From Delphinus delphis (lineage: Eukaryota; Chordata; Mammalia; Artiodactyla; Delphinidae): a DNA stretch of 64,000 nt. Positions 22,748-34,344 of the stretch are shown one piece after another. The DNA is taken from the NCBI RefSeq assembly GCF_949987515.2, contig NC_082687.1, positions 123,919,838 to 123,983,837 of the forward strand. The letters run 5' to 3'. The notes under the pieces are model-generated. The model ran no database searches. It saw only the letters and a list, made by a program, of their open reading frames with translations, and was not told the DNA's origin. Numbering within the stretch: position 1 is the first letter of the stretch; every line of letters begins with the position of its first letter. The translations under genes were made by a program, and so were the position numbers.

Positions 22748-25700
22748 CTTTTCATTAAGAATATACTGTTTATCACCAATTTATATATGAAGATAGATTA
22801 TTGTGGTATTTATAAGAAATGACTACTTTACTATATTGCCTTTATTATTCTTTCCCTTTGCCATGTTGGACAAATATTCAATTATTAAATATAAACATTA
22901 TGAACATCTTATAAAGTTTCAACATATGTGAATATATTAATCATATGGATGATATAGAAAATTCTAATTCACAAAATTCCTTTTCTCCATAATGCCAGAG
23001 TCCCAAGTTTAACCAAAAATATTGTTGGATTATCCTGGTAAAATTACTTTAACAATGACTGTTCCAATTAATGCTACTTGTATTTTCTTTCAATGTGTTT
23101 TGTTTCTCTTTTCCTGTGCTGAACAAAACAAAATGATCCAATTTGAGCTGCCTGCCTGTTTAGCTAAATAAGATTATTCAGTGGTCTAGTTAATCTTGAG
23201 CCATTGCAGAGAGTGAAGTAATATATTCTGTCCCCACTAGCTTAGTCCTTTTAATTTTTTTCCAAAGAAGAAAGGTTTATGTTGTGGGAGAGGCAGAAGG
23301 TCTTAGATCATAACCATGAAGCGCTAGGGTAATAGGGGAGACTAGCCCGTCTGTATGTGTGAATGTGAAATCCTATCTGTGCAGGTCACTGCCAGCATTG
23401 AAGGAGACAGGGGCATGGAGTTTGTGCATGAACTTCACGTTTTACTTCATCCAAGTGAGGAAAGAAGGAGTAACCATTATGAACAATGCTACACATAAAA
23501 TCATTGGTATTTTACTAATCTTTCTGCTGTGCAGATGCATTTTCCTTGACCAGCCAACAGGCTTTTAATGGTCATGCCATCTCCCTTCAAATCTCTTTCA
23601 AACTGTTAAAAATGTAGCCAGCATACTGCTTCCTATAATCGTCCCACCCCCCTTCTCATACCTTTATTCCTGATGAAAGCTAAATTTTAAGGGTTTCCTT
23701 AGTCAAGGGACAGTGCTTTCACGAAATACACACTGGCCTATATATGCATTTGATAAAAAACATTTGAAATGTGTACAAAAGCAGCCAAGTCAGAAAAAGA
23801 AAAGGACAGTTACATAAAGATGTCATAGCTATAAAAGAGTTAGTTGTAAAAAGCTTTGGTTAACTGGTTAAGTTAAACAAAGCACAATTATGGCTCTCCT
23901 GTACTCTTTCCCATTCCTTTCTCTCTATTTATGCACATTAAACTCACTAATTAGCATTGCATCATTGTTCTAAATTCTAATTTCACTTCATTTTCCTGAC
24001 AATCCTGCTTTCGTGTCTGCTGATATAGGAAAAAAACTAATTTTAGAGTTCTTCCACTTTTCAAAATATTTTACCTACTCTTCTTCCAATGGTGTGCATT
24101 TTCACTATGAATAAATATAGAAAAATACACATTATATACCATAACATTGTTCTTCCTCAAAGAATTCACTGAGTTTTTAAAATGGGAAATCCAAAGATAT
24201 TCAGAGATTGCTTTGAATAACTAATGACAGACTTACCATAAGTTATAATTTAGATATAAGCCGAAAGCAGCATTGTTCAACATTCTCTAGGTTTAAAAGG
24301 AGCAAACAAAACAAAACAATAATAGTTTAGCTAATTTGTCCATGAATGCCTTAAGGTCATATTACATTGCCTACTTGTGCATTCTAATCACTGACACACT
24401 CATTAGAGTAGCAATGGGCTATGTAGCATGCCAATCCCAAGGCAACAAGGAAGCATAAAAGTCTAGGTAGAATATCAGCAATTAAACACAATGAAGTATA
24501 AGAAGGAAAATACCAGTGGTAAGGCAAGATGTGATATAATAAGGTAACGCACATACTGATCAACAAGAAAAACACCTGGACCACCCATGTTAGGAAACCA
24601 AAGCACAAAAGCAATACAAGGGAATGACCTTGAGATCCAGTCAGTAAGGTCTCTAAATCTCAGTTGCTGCTGGACTCCTCTTTCTCCTGGTGAAAAACAA
24701 TTCTGAATGACTAGCCATAAGCCTCTGTGAGAATGAGGGTAGATGGCTGGTAAGAGAATGGGTTTAGAAAGGTTTCTAGAAGGATTTCTCTAAAAAGAGT
24801 AATTAATATTGATTTCCAATATTTTAATTGGAGAAAGTTGAATACATAGAAGTTTTATAACACTCAGAGATTAAGGATATATTTGTATAAAATCTGTGAG
24901 TAAAATAATTATATACCCAAGATTTTCTCTCTCTCTCATTTATCTATCTATATAATTACTGTTAATTCAGTTTATTTTGAAAGGAATTCAGCAAATTTAT
25001 GGGAAAAATAGCTCAAGAACAGAAATTATATGACTGTTTTATTTTATTATTCATATCATTAGCTCATATAACAGTTGAAAAAGACACATCGATGTGAGCA
25101 CACAAAACACAGTTTCTATTCTTCTCCCAGTCTTATTCATGAAGATTTGATAGTGTCTCTAGTAAATCATCAAGTGACATTTAAATGTATAATCATTTTT
25201 ATGTAGTTTTATTACTGTTTTTAATGTATATAAAATATTAACTCTATATTAAATATTTTAATGTCATATATAATGTAACCAGGTACATTGTGAAAACATG
25301 ATAATATAATGTTTGCATTGTTCATTTGTGATAACAAATATTAAACCTTTTGAACGGACACTTAGTAAGCACTGGTGTTTCCTTTTATCTTCAATTTTTC
25401 ATGTGTAGTTTTGCTTTGCTCTTAAGGAATATAATGTAAATTAGCTCTATCTTTTATTTCATTATTAAATATTAGAACAGTTAGTTAATTGGCTAATTAC
25501 TATAAATGTAAAAATTTGGTTTCTAACAATATTAGGTTAGATGGTTAATCCATTTATTTTTCTATAATTGAGAAGAAATGTTATATTTATTTTTAATGAT
25601 TTAAATAGTCTCTAAAATGCAAGAGTATTTGAATTATGTAAATTTTTCAAGGACTTAGGGGTTTTGATTAACATTTATAACTTATAAAATGATTTTTATT

Positions 25701-26078
25701 AAAATAATTAAAATCAAAGTTGTCTTCTCTCCTATTTGAGTCCTTTGGAGTTTTGGAGGTCTTACAGTGCCTTGGGGTTATCATTTGCTCCATCTTACAG
25801 TCTTATTTAGCATATGAGGTTTAATGTATGTTGACCAATAAATCTCTGCTACAGAGGTTTATTTTTCCAAAGTTGTATCTCTCTGGTAAAGAGAATGTCT
25901 GTGTCTGTACATGCACATACTAATGTATGCATAACCACCCTTATTCATATTTAGAGACAGAGATAATTTATGTCCTGGTTAGTTGGTTTCTAGATAAAAA
26001 AGGATTTACACTTGTACATCTTCTAATTGTATGTTATATACACCATCTACAACTATCATCGGATTTTTCCTAATTATG
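22748..26078. other. No gene seen; largest apparently repeat-poor stretch
   Basis: 3.3 kb in which I recognise no repeat apart from small AT-rich and TC-rich patches (for example 24927-24955). The longest frames are about 70-75 codons, with no family likeness. This may be ordinary intron or intergenic DNA; comparison with other mammals would show whether any part is conserved. Confidence 0.5.
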
Positions 26079-26080
26079 TA

Positions 26081-28344
26081 CAAGCATACCTTGGAGATAC
26101 TGTGGGTTCAGTTCCAGACTACAACAATAAAGTCAATAACACAACAAAGCAAGTCATGTGAATTTTTTGGTTTCCCAGTACATATAAAAGTTATATTTAC
26201 AATATAGTCTACTTAGTGTGCAATAGCATTATGTCTAAAAAGGAAATGTACATTACTTAATTAAAAAATACTTTATTGCTAAAAATATGCTAACCATCAT
26301 ATGAGCCTTCAACAAGTCCTAATCTTTTTGTTGGTGCAGGATCTTGTCTCCATGTTGATGGCTACTAACCCATCATGGTGGTGGATGCTGAAGGTTGGTG
26401 GAGCAGTTTTTATTTCTTAAAATAAGACAGCAGTGAAGTTTTCCACATCAACTGATTTTTCCTTTCACAAATGATTTCTCTGTAGCACGCGATGCTGTTT
26501 GACAGCAATTTACCCACAGTAGAACTTTAAAAACTGAAGTCAATCCTTTCAAAACCTGCTGCTGCTTTATCAAATAAATTTATGTAATATTCTAAGTCCA
26601 TTGTTGTCATTTCAACAATCTTCACAGCATCTTCACCAGGAGTAGATTCTATCTCAAGAAACTTTCTTTGCTCATCCATAGGAAGAAACTCCTCAACCAT
26701 TTAAGTTTTATCATGAGATTGCAGCAATTCAGTCACATCTTCAGGCTCCAATTCTAATTCTAGTTCTCTTGCTATTTCCACCACATCTGCAGTTCCTTCC
26801 TCCACTGAAGTCTTGACTCCCTCAAAGTTAACCATGAGGATTAGAATCACCTTGTTCCAAACTCATGTTAATGTTGATATTTTGACTTCTTCCCATGAAT
26901 CACAAATGTTCTTACTGGCATCTAAAATGGTGAATCCTTTCCAGAAGGTTTTCCATTTATTTTGCCCAGATCCATCAGAGGAATTACCTTCTTTGGCAGC
27001 AATAGCCTTACAAAATGTATTTCTTATGTAATAAGATTTGACAGTTGAAATGACTCCTTGATCCATGGGCCACAGAATGGATGTTGTGTTGGCAGGCATA
27101 TAAACAACATGAATCTTGTTGTACATCTCCATCAGAGCTCTTGACCAGGTGCATTGTCAATGAGTAGCAATATTTTCAAAGGAATATTTTTTTTCTGAGC
27201 AGTAGGTCTTTACACTGGGCTTAAAATATTCAGTAAACCATTCTGTAAACAGATGTTATTGTTTTTTATTGTTCCATTTATAGATCACAGGAAGAGTTGA
27301 CTTGACATCAGTCTTTAAGGGCCCTGGGTTTTTCAGAATGGTAAATGAACATTGGCTTCAAATTAAAGTCACCAGTTGCATAAGCCCCTAACAAGAGAAT
27401 CAGCCTGTCCTTTAAAGCTTTGAAGCCAGGCATTGACTTCTCCTCTTTAGCTATGAAAGTACTAGATAGTATCTTCTTTCACTATAAGGCAGTTTCCTGT
27501 ACATTGAAAATCTGTTGTTTAGTGCAGGCACCTACATTAACTATCTTGGTTAGATCTGGATAACTTGCTTCAGCTTCTACATCAGCACTTGTTTCTTCCT
27601 TTGCACTTTTTATGTTATGGAGATGGCTTCTTTCCTTAAACCTCATGAACCAACATCTGCTAGCTTCAAAGTTTTTTCTGCTGCTTCCTCACCCCTCTCA
27701 GCTTTCACAGAATTAAAGAAATGTTGTAGTTGTTTTGATCTTCTATCCAGACCACTGAAACTTTCTGCATATCAGCAATATGGTTGTTTCACTTTCTTAT
27801 CATTCCTTTGTTCACTGGAGTAGTACTTTTAATTTCCTTGAAGAACTTTTGCTTTGTATTTGGTGCAAGAGGTCCAGCTTTTGGCCTATCTAGGCTTTAG
27901 ACATGGCTTCCTCACTAAACTTAATCATTCCTAGCTTCTGATTTAAAATGAGAGACATGCGACTCTTCCTTCCCTTGAACACTCAGAGGCCAGTGCAGGA
28001 TTATTCATGGGCCTAATTTCAATATCGTTGTGTCTCAGGGATAGGGAGGCTTGAGGAGAGGGAGAGAGATGGGCAGAGTTGCTCTGTGGTACATCAAAAC
28101 AGTTACAATGTAGCACCAAAGATCACTCATCATAGAACACCATAACAAATATAATAAGTAAAAAGTTTGAACTATTGAGAGAATACCAAAATGCGACAAA
28201 GAGACAGGAAGTGAGCAAATGCTGTTAGAAAAATGGCACCAATAGACCTGATCTACACAGGGTTGCTGCCAACCTTCAATTTGTAAAAAATGCAGTATCT
28301 TCAAAACACAGTAAAACAAAGTGCAATAAAACGAGGTATGCCTG
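26081..28344 (-). mobile_element. Tigger1 (pogo-type) DNA transposon, end to end
   Basis: The left end caagcataccttggagatac and the right end (antisense of caggcatacctcgttttatt) are the two termini of Tigger1. A TA dinucleotide lies on each side (26079-26080 and 28345-28346), the expected target-site duplication. At about 2.26 kb it is slightly shorter than the usual roughly 2.4 kb, so small internal deletions exist. The strand is given by the encoded transposase. Tigger elements were active early in placental mammals; this copy is a fossil. Confidence 0.93.
26440..27958 (-). pseudogene. Tigger1 transposase pseudogene
   Basis: Read on the minus strand from an ATG at 27958: MSLILNQKLGMIKFSEEAM..., the N-terminal helix-turn-helix region of the Tigger family (CENP-B-like DNA binding). 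A stop follows about 22 codons later. Further along are homologous stretches out of frame with one another. The longest open part (26863-27132) contains [20 protein letters not shown], which holds the last catalytic aspartate (MDQG) of the DDE domain. The acidic C-terminal region lies at about 26450-26760. The enzyme would have cut and pasted the element; frameshifts and stops abolish that. Confidence 0.88.
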
Positions 28345-28346
28345 TA

Positions 28347-29775
28347 CTACTGGTCTGATTCTAAGCAATCACCATATAGACTTTCCAGGTACCAAATAGT
28401 TGGTTTCATTCAAGAATCATAAAATGATCCCATGAATTAATAATGGTTGAATTAATGCTGTAAGCTACCTAGGATTTTTTCATTTTATATTCTGAATACT
28501 GAATGGGGAAAACTGATGCCCAGTCCTAGTTGGTGGTCACTTCTCTGTTGAGTTCAGGCTGGATTAAGTGATCACTATACTTGAGAGTTTTTCTTTTACT
28601 CATTTGTATTCTATATTTCAGAGAGTTTGTGATTTAAACTGTTAAACTTAATTATCCAAATTTAGTGATTTGAACTGCTTTCAATTAAAAAAATTTTAAG
28701 TATATGTGAACACATACATTATTCTTATAAAGTTCTAATATCACATTCATAATAGTTATTTTTAATTACTTCTTGTGCACCACTTTAAGAAGGAAAATAA
28801 TCCTCTTGAGTTAACTCTATAGCTTGCTAAATAGTACTGGATAAAAATTAAAACTACACTGAAAAACCTCTGAGTGTCAGGCAAATACCTGGAAGGTCTG
28901 TCACCCCTATCTAGTGAGTGCCTTTGACAGATATCAACAAGCAGTTGCCACAGTTTTTGCCACAGAGTATATACTCAGCCTAAGGATCTGTCTCAACACT
29001 TTGCTACAGAAAATTACTATCAACTGAAAGCCCTTGGCATGGGATGTGAAACTTGATGGTCACCCAAGACACAGCAATTATGACTTCTGTGATGTGACCT
29101 CTTCTTAACTTTACAGATATAACATATCTCCAAGCTTGTTTCCATTATACCAAGTGTCTTACAGCCTCTTAGCACCCACCTCATGTTCAATGGCATATTA
29201 CTTACAAAGCCTATACAGGTAAAGCCATTTACTACCTTGTTCTATTAATTAGTCATCTAACTCCCCAACTATACAATGAGCCTAGAAGGCACATATTATG
29301 AGAACCATTAAGTGAATGAAAAAGTTAATAACTAAATGGCATCTAATTTTCTTAAATTTAGGTAGGAGCTCTAGATTTATAATTTCCAGATAATGAAATT
29401 ATGAGAACTTGAACTGAGTTTGATTAATTAAGAACATACTAATGAATTGTAGCATAACTACTACAAAAAATAATGTATATGTGAACAAACACATCCTTTG
29501 CTTCTACTAAGAAAAGCTATAGTTTTATTATAAAAGGAATAAACGAGGATTGTACCAGTTCCAATAAGAAAGAGATACAAATGAAAAGTTAATATTCCCC
29601 ACTACAATTATACTTTTCTAAGGAAGCTTCTGTTAATAGTTCAGAGTGTATGATTCTATACATATATAATATATTCTTGTTTATCTGGTTATTTAAAAGT
29701 AGGAGATAGGTATATATATCTTCATTATATTGTAGTTATATTTTCCAGAGAATACATACATATAGAGAAGTCTCC
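28347..29775. other. No gene seen
   Basis: AT-rich, with no recognised gene or repeat. Confidence 0.5.
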
Positions 29776-29784
29776 TTTTTTTGG

Positions 29785-30275
29785 TTTGTTTTTTAACATT
29801 TTTATTGGAGTTTAATTGTTTTACAATGTTGTCTTAGTTTCTGCTGTATAACAAAGTGAATCAGCTATATGTATACATATATCCTCACATCCTCTCCCTC
29901 TTGTATCTCCCTCCCATCCTCCCTAACCCACCCCTCTAGGTGGTCACAAAGCACCAAGCTGATCTCCCTGTGCTATGTGGCTGCTTCCCACTAGCTATCT
30001 ATTTTACATTTAGTGGTATATATTAGTCCATGCTACTCTCTCACTTCGTCCCAGCTTACCCTTCCCCCTCCCCGTGCCCTCAAGTCCATTCCCTACATCT
30101 GTGTCTTTATTCCTGTCCTGCCCTTAGGTTCTTCACAACCACTTTTTTTTTTTTTTTTTTTTTTAGATTCCATATATATGTGTTAGCATACGGTATTTGT
30201 TTTTCTCTTTCTGACTTACTTCACTCTGTATGACAGACTCTAGGTTCAGCCACCTCTATAATGGAGACTCTACGG
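29785..30275 (-). mobile_element. L1 3' UTR, 5'-truncated insertion
   Basis: The left edge 'tttttattggagtttaattg' is the antisense of the L1 terminus (caattaaactccaataaaaa). The body is the antisense of the 3' UTR, also seen on the plus strand at 62480-62900 ('agctgatctccctgtgctatg', 'gctagctattttacattt'-like, 'tctttctgacttacttcactctgtatgac'). A 20-odd-base T run at 30143-30165 corresponds to an expanded internal A-stretch. It contains no complete ORF2 domain. Confidence 0.88.
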
Positions 30276-30299
30276 ACAAGTATCACAATTCCCTCAACC

Positions 30300-30960
30300 A
30301 TTACACCTTGTTGAATATTGAGGTAGCTTGTTTTAGTTATTATAGGTTTTACTGTGTAATGACTATTACAAAAAAAGCAGCAATGACACGCTTCCATTTT
30401 GTAAGTGACACACTTCCATTTTGAAAGTGACACACTTCCATTTTGCTTTCATTTCTACTGAATAAATTCCTAGAAATGAGTTTGAAACACCAAAGAATAT
30501 GTGCATACTAACATTTCAATAGTTACTGACTGAGAGTGCCCGTTCACATTTCCACTAAAATTATGTGGATTTGATTCCCAGACCTTGACAATTCCTGAAT
30601 GCATTAATATTTTTTGTGTGGGAAGGGTATGTTTTTAATTTAATAAGTTTTAAAAATTTTAGAACAGTTTTAGATTTACCGAATTCTTGCAAAGATAGTA
30701 CTGAGATTTACCCAGTTTTCCCTAATATTAACGTCTTATATTAGCACGGTATACTTGTTACAATTAATGAACCAATATTTTATATTATCATTAACTAAAA
30801 TCCATATTTTATTTATATTTCCACAGTTCTTCCCGAATGTATTTTTTCAGTTCCAGAATCCCATCCAGGATATCACATCACATTTAGTTATGTCTCCTTA
30901 GGCAACTCTTGGCTATGAGAATTTCTCAGACTTCGTTTTTGTCATAAGTCCTTCATGATA
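30300..30960 (-). mobile_element. Old L1 fragments (ORF2 end and 3' UTR), minus strand
   Basis: Two L1-like blocks in antisense. 30300-30580 has 'ataaattcctagaaatgagtttgaaacaccaaagaatatgtgcat' and 'gagagtgcccgttcacatttccac', which match the antisense of the ORF2 3' end. 30645-30960 has 'gaacagttttagatttacc', 'acttgttacaattaatgaaccaatatt' and 'cagaatcccatccaggatatcacatcacatttagtt', which match the antisense of an L1M 3' UTR. Both are strongly diverged. Confidence 0.65.
30381..30446 (+). repeat. Three tandem copies of a 22-bp unit
   Basis: The unit 'gtgacacacttccattttg' plus 2-3 spacer bases occurs three times with a 22-bp period (repeat starts near 30385, 30407 and 30429). The first copy differs at two positions. 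It sits inside an old L1-derived block and is a local minisatellite-like expansion. Confidence 0.88.
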
Positions 30961-32800
30961 CATAAATGATGAGTAAGTAAATTAGGAAAAATAAACAAAT
31001 CTCCTGTACAGAATTCCTTGTAATTTATGTAGACATTCTACCATCAAGTAAGAAGACCATAACTCCCTACACTTTCAGCATGGGCTTTTTCCAAAAAGGA
31101 CTATGAAAAGGAAGGGAGGAAAAAAAAGGAAAAGAGTAACTTTACTGTGGTAAACTTGACAACAGTAAAGTTAGGTGATAAAAGGTAACATAAACAGTGA
31201 TAAGTCATACTGATAGTATGTACCTTTGATATGATGTGATGAGAATGGCACTTTACCTCTGTAGCCTCCCCCCAAACCCATAACCGCAGCTTAATCATGA
31301 GGAAAAAATCAGACAAATCCCCACTGAGGGACATCATATGAAATGCCTGACCAGCAATCCTCAAACTGACAAATATTTTTAATGTTCCCTAATCTGATTA
31401 ATGAAAAATGATGATGTTTTACTAAAGCACTTTCAATTTCCTAAAGCACTTAAGATCTGATAATTGGATTATTTATTCTCACAGTACTTTGTACATTGTA
31501 TGAGCTGAAAATAATTGAATGAATGAATGAATGAATAAGCTGTTGCTTAGTGCTACTTAAGGAGCCCATATCTAAGGTTGTCAATTTGTAATGTTTCTTT
31601 TCTCATGTTACACCTGAACTTTTCTAGGTCCTTTAAGAAACAACCATTGGGGGAGAGGTGCTGCTCTTCATCCTAAAGGTTGTACACTTGATTCCCTTTT
31701 AATGGTAGCTGTGATATTTGGAACACTTTTTCATAAACTTCAAATTTTTATATCTATTTGGATATTTACGGGCTGTTCTAAATACAAGATACTTTGCTTA
31801 AGATCATGCACACATATTAAAAATCCCATAAACAAAATTTTCCAGTTTTACACATACCAAGACAAACAAAAATATCACATATGGGGTAACAAATGGAAAG
31901 AGCTTTTGCCAATGCCTGGAGTCTTTGGCAATATTAATACTTGGGACAATCTTTTGAAGAATTCCATAGCGTGTGACAAACTGTTCCCATACACATGTTA
32001 CAGTCAGGGACAAAGCCGTACTGTAATGATGCATCACCTGAAATACATGTAACTCTGAACCAAGGTTTGGAAAGACCTGATTCCCCTCCTAACTCTTCTG
32101 ATTTGCTAAGCAACTAGCAATCTTCCCTCCAATCTCCACTCAAATATCCTTCCATGAAAAGGATATTATAAAGATGAGTGAAATCTTTTCTGCAAAGTAC
32201 TTGCACAAATACAGCACACTGCTATGTCCAAAGTCTCCAGCAAGTCACTAGCCAGATTCCATTGTAATATTTAAAACTTATATTTGACATAAGTTACACC
32301 ACACTTCCCACCATCATAAACATGAGCTAGTCACTTATTTTTCAATATTATAAAGCCAAGCTTGTGCTCTATGCTAACATTTATACATTCATGAAAACAG
32401 TAACAAGCTTTTTGGTAAAGCATGCGCTGAAGAACTCTTTTTGTCACTTTGGCAGTTTCTAAGAGTTGCAAGTGGCTAACTTTCACTAGAACTTAATTGA
32501 AAACCGACTCTTTAGTCATGCATTGTGTGTGAACAACAATAACAAAAACAAACAAAAGACAAATGTTTAAACATGCTGCATAGAGGAATTTTAAAAGACA
32601 AGAGCTGTTTCCAGCATTTTCAAGAGTTAAAAATGATCTCTTTCGACTTGATGAAAACATCATTAATGGTTTTATAATTTTAGTAAAAACACATCCTACA
32701 TAGTTGCTTCTTCCTTTTTTTCTTCTATTAGTTTGAAGAAAAGCCAAAGAAAATCTAGAAGCATAAGCCTATCATTGCTTTAAAATATGAAAAAGCATCT
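30961..32800. other. No gene seen
   Basis: Contains a GAAT tetranucleotide array at about 31516-31536. A 116-codon plus-strand frame at 31702-32052 has no family resemblance, and a 77-codon frame lies antisense to it; I regard both as chance. Confidence 0.5.
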
Positions 32801-32807
32801 ATTTCAG

Positions 32808-33180
32808 TTTAATGTCTTGAAGGTTTCTGTGCCAGAGAATAAATATACTGCCAGTTGGACAGTGAAGAAAAAGAAGATGTGCAAAGTTATGCTGAGTTTT
32901 TGTCTCTCTCAAAGGCCAGAATTGTGGAGTACAAGAAAGAGCTGAAGAAGATGAAGAATATAATTACATTTGATCAGATGACCATTGGGGACTTGAATAA
33001 AGTCTTTCCGGAAACTAAATTAGACAAGTAGAAGTATCTCTACTGACCTCACAAGCCAATTGAGAATTTATAAACTTCAGTCTGGGAGAAAGCTCTGGCC
33101 CTTATATTATATGTTTTAGACATTAAAATAATTATAAAGAAAATACATATATATTGCAAAATTATTACCACAATAAAGTT
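32808..33180 (+). pseudogene. ATP5PD: Processed pseudogene of ATP synthase subunit d
   Basis: The conceptual peptide reads FNVLKVSVPENKYTA, then, after a frameshift, EEKEDVQSYAEFLSLSKARI, KMKNIITFDQMTIGDLN, FPETKLDK and finally PHKPIENL. This is the C-terminal half of the peripheral-stalk subunit d of mitochondrial F1Fo ATP synthase. The parent has several introns; here the exons are joined, so it is a retrocopy. One base is missing near 32853 (the Gln codon after YTA). In-frame stops replace a Lys (TAG at 33029) and a Trp (TGA at about 33043), and the native stop is at 33071-33073. A 3' UTR follows with AATAAA at 33172-33177. The first half of the gene is absent (5' truncation). The A-tail is decayed. 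It is not functional. Confidence 0.9.
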
Positions 33181-34344
33181 AGCTAACACATTCAGCTTAG
33201 TGTTGGAGGTTTTTCTCTTTTTTTTTCCTTTTTTTTTTTTTGAACAACATGAGGGATTCAGGGCCTGTTCCAGGTGGAGTTATGAGGTTTCCCAGGTAGT
33301 CAAACAGGGTGCAGCTGGAGCCTGCAGGGACACTATGTGACTTTGGGTGTGTGGAGAAAGTAAGTGTGGGTACTGATGGAGGGACAGATAAAGAATGAGC
33401 TCGAACCCCAGTGTTGGCTGAAAAATGGTGGGATCATCTCCTAGGCACTGTAGCCGTCACTACTCATTCCAGAGGAAGCTCAGTCTCATGGGATGTGGGG
33501 AATTTGAATAGATACCAATGGATCAGGATTAAGTTTCAAATAACACCTAAGATTCTTTAACCAATAAATTGAAGATGGCATGCTGAGTAATACAATCCAT
33601 CTTAATCAGTAAATCACAATACTGTACCTGTGAAGACTATCCAGCATCACTGACAGATAAAGGAAGATGGTGTACTATAGAGTCTTTATGGTGACTGGAT
33701 TCATAGTCTGTCTTTAACATGGAATAGCTCTCCACTTTCAACACCTTTTTTCTAACTACTAAAAACAAATGTTTTCAATAGTATTTCCATCCATGTTAGA
33801 GGCATTTGAGGGCATATAAGAAGATTACAAGCAGACCTGTATTAGTTCTGTGATCAATAAATTTGTTCATGATTCGTTTTCTCAATATGAACACCTCTAT
33901 TCATCCTGTTAGTTGTTACCATTATTCATTTATATAATTCTCAGGCATATACCATGCAATTTTATTTCATAGTTATCTATTGCTTAAATGTTTAAAGCTA
34001 AAAATATAAGAAACAGTAATAAATGATTACTAGTTAATGAAAAAAATTAAAAAGTATTTTGAAAACTTAATCTCAAGATACTCTTCCATTCATACTACGT
34101 TCATGTAGTCAAAAATTTTATGCACTTAATGCATCAACTTACAAGGTGGAAATGGTAAACCTATATTTTCATAACTCTAAGTGTATTTTTATTTTGAATA
34201 AACAGAAAGAAGTTTCGGATTTCTATTTTTTTCTCTCCCTGACTCAAAGTGCATTGCCATTTCAAATAGCCTCTTTCTAAATATATGCTAGGGTTAAATT
34301 TGGTATAACACATAAAAATGTTTCTAGTATTTCAAAAGAACAAA
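33181..34344. other. No gene seen
   Basis: Starts with T-rich runs (33213-33241). The rest has no recognised gene or repeat. Confidence 0.5.

Noticed and set aside
22334..22822. 162-codon open frame on the plus strand
   Set aside because: Made of two CHR SINEs read through; the Gly/Pro/Arg-rich peptide is a translated antisense SINE, repeated at 40715-40987 and 52053-52362.
30381..30446. CRISPR-like array from the regularly spaced 22-bp units
   Set aside because: The units are contiguous with no distinct spacers, and the genome is mammalian; it is a small tandem repeat.
31702..32052. 116-codon open frame on the plus strand
   Set aside because: No recognisable domain or family, and composition as expected for AT-rich chance frames, with another chance frame antisense to it.
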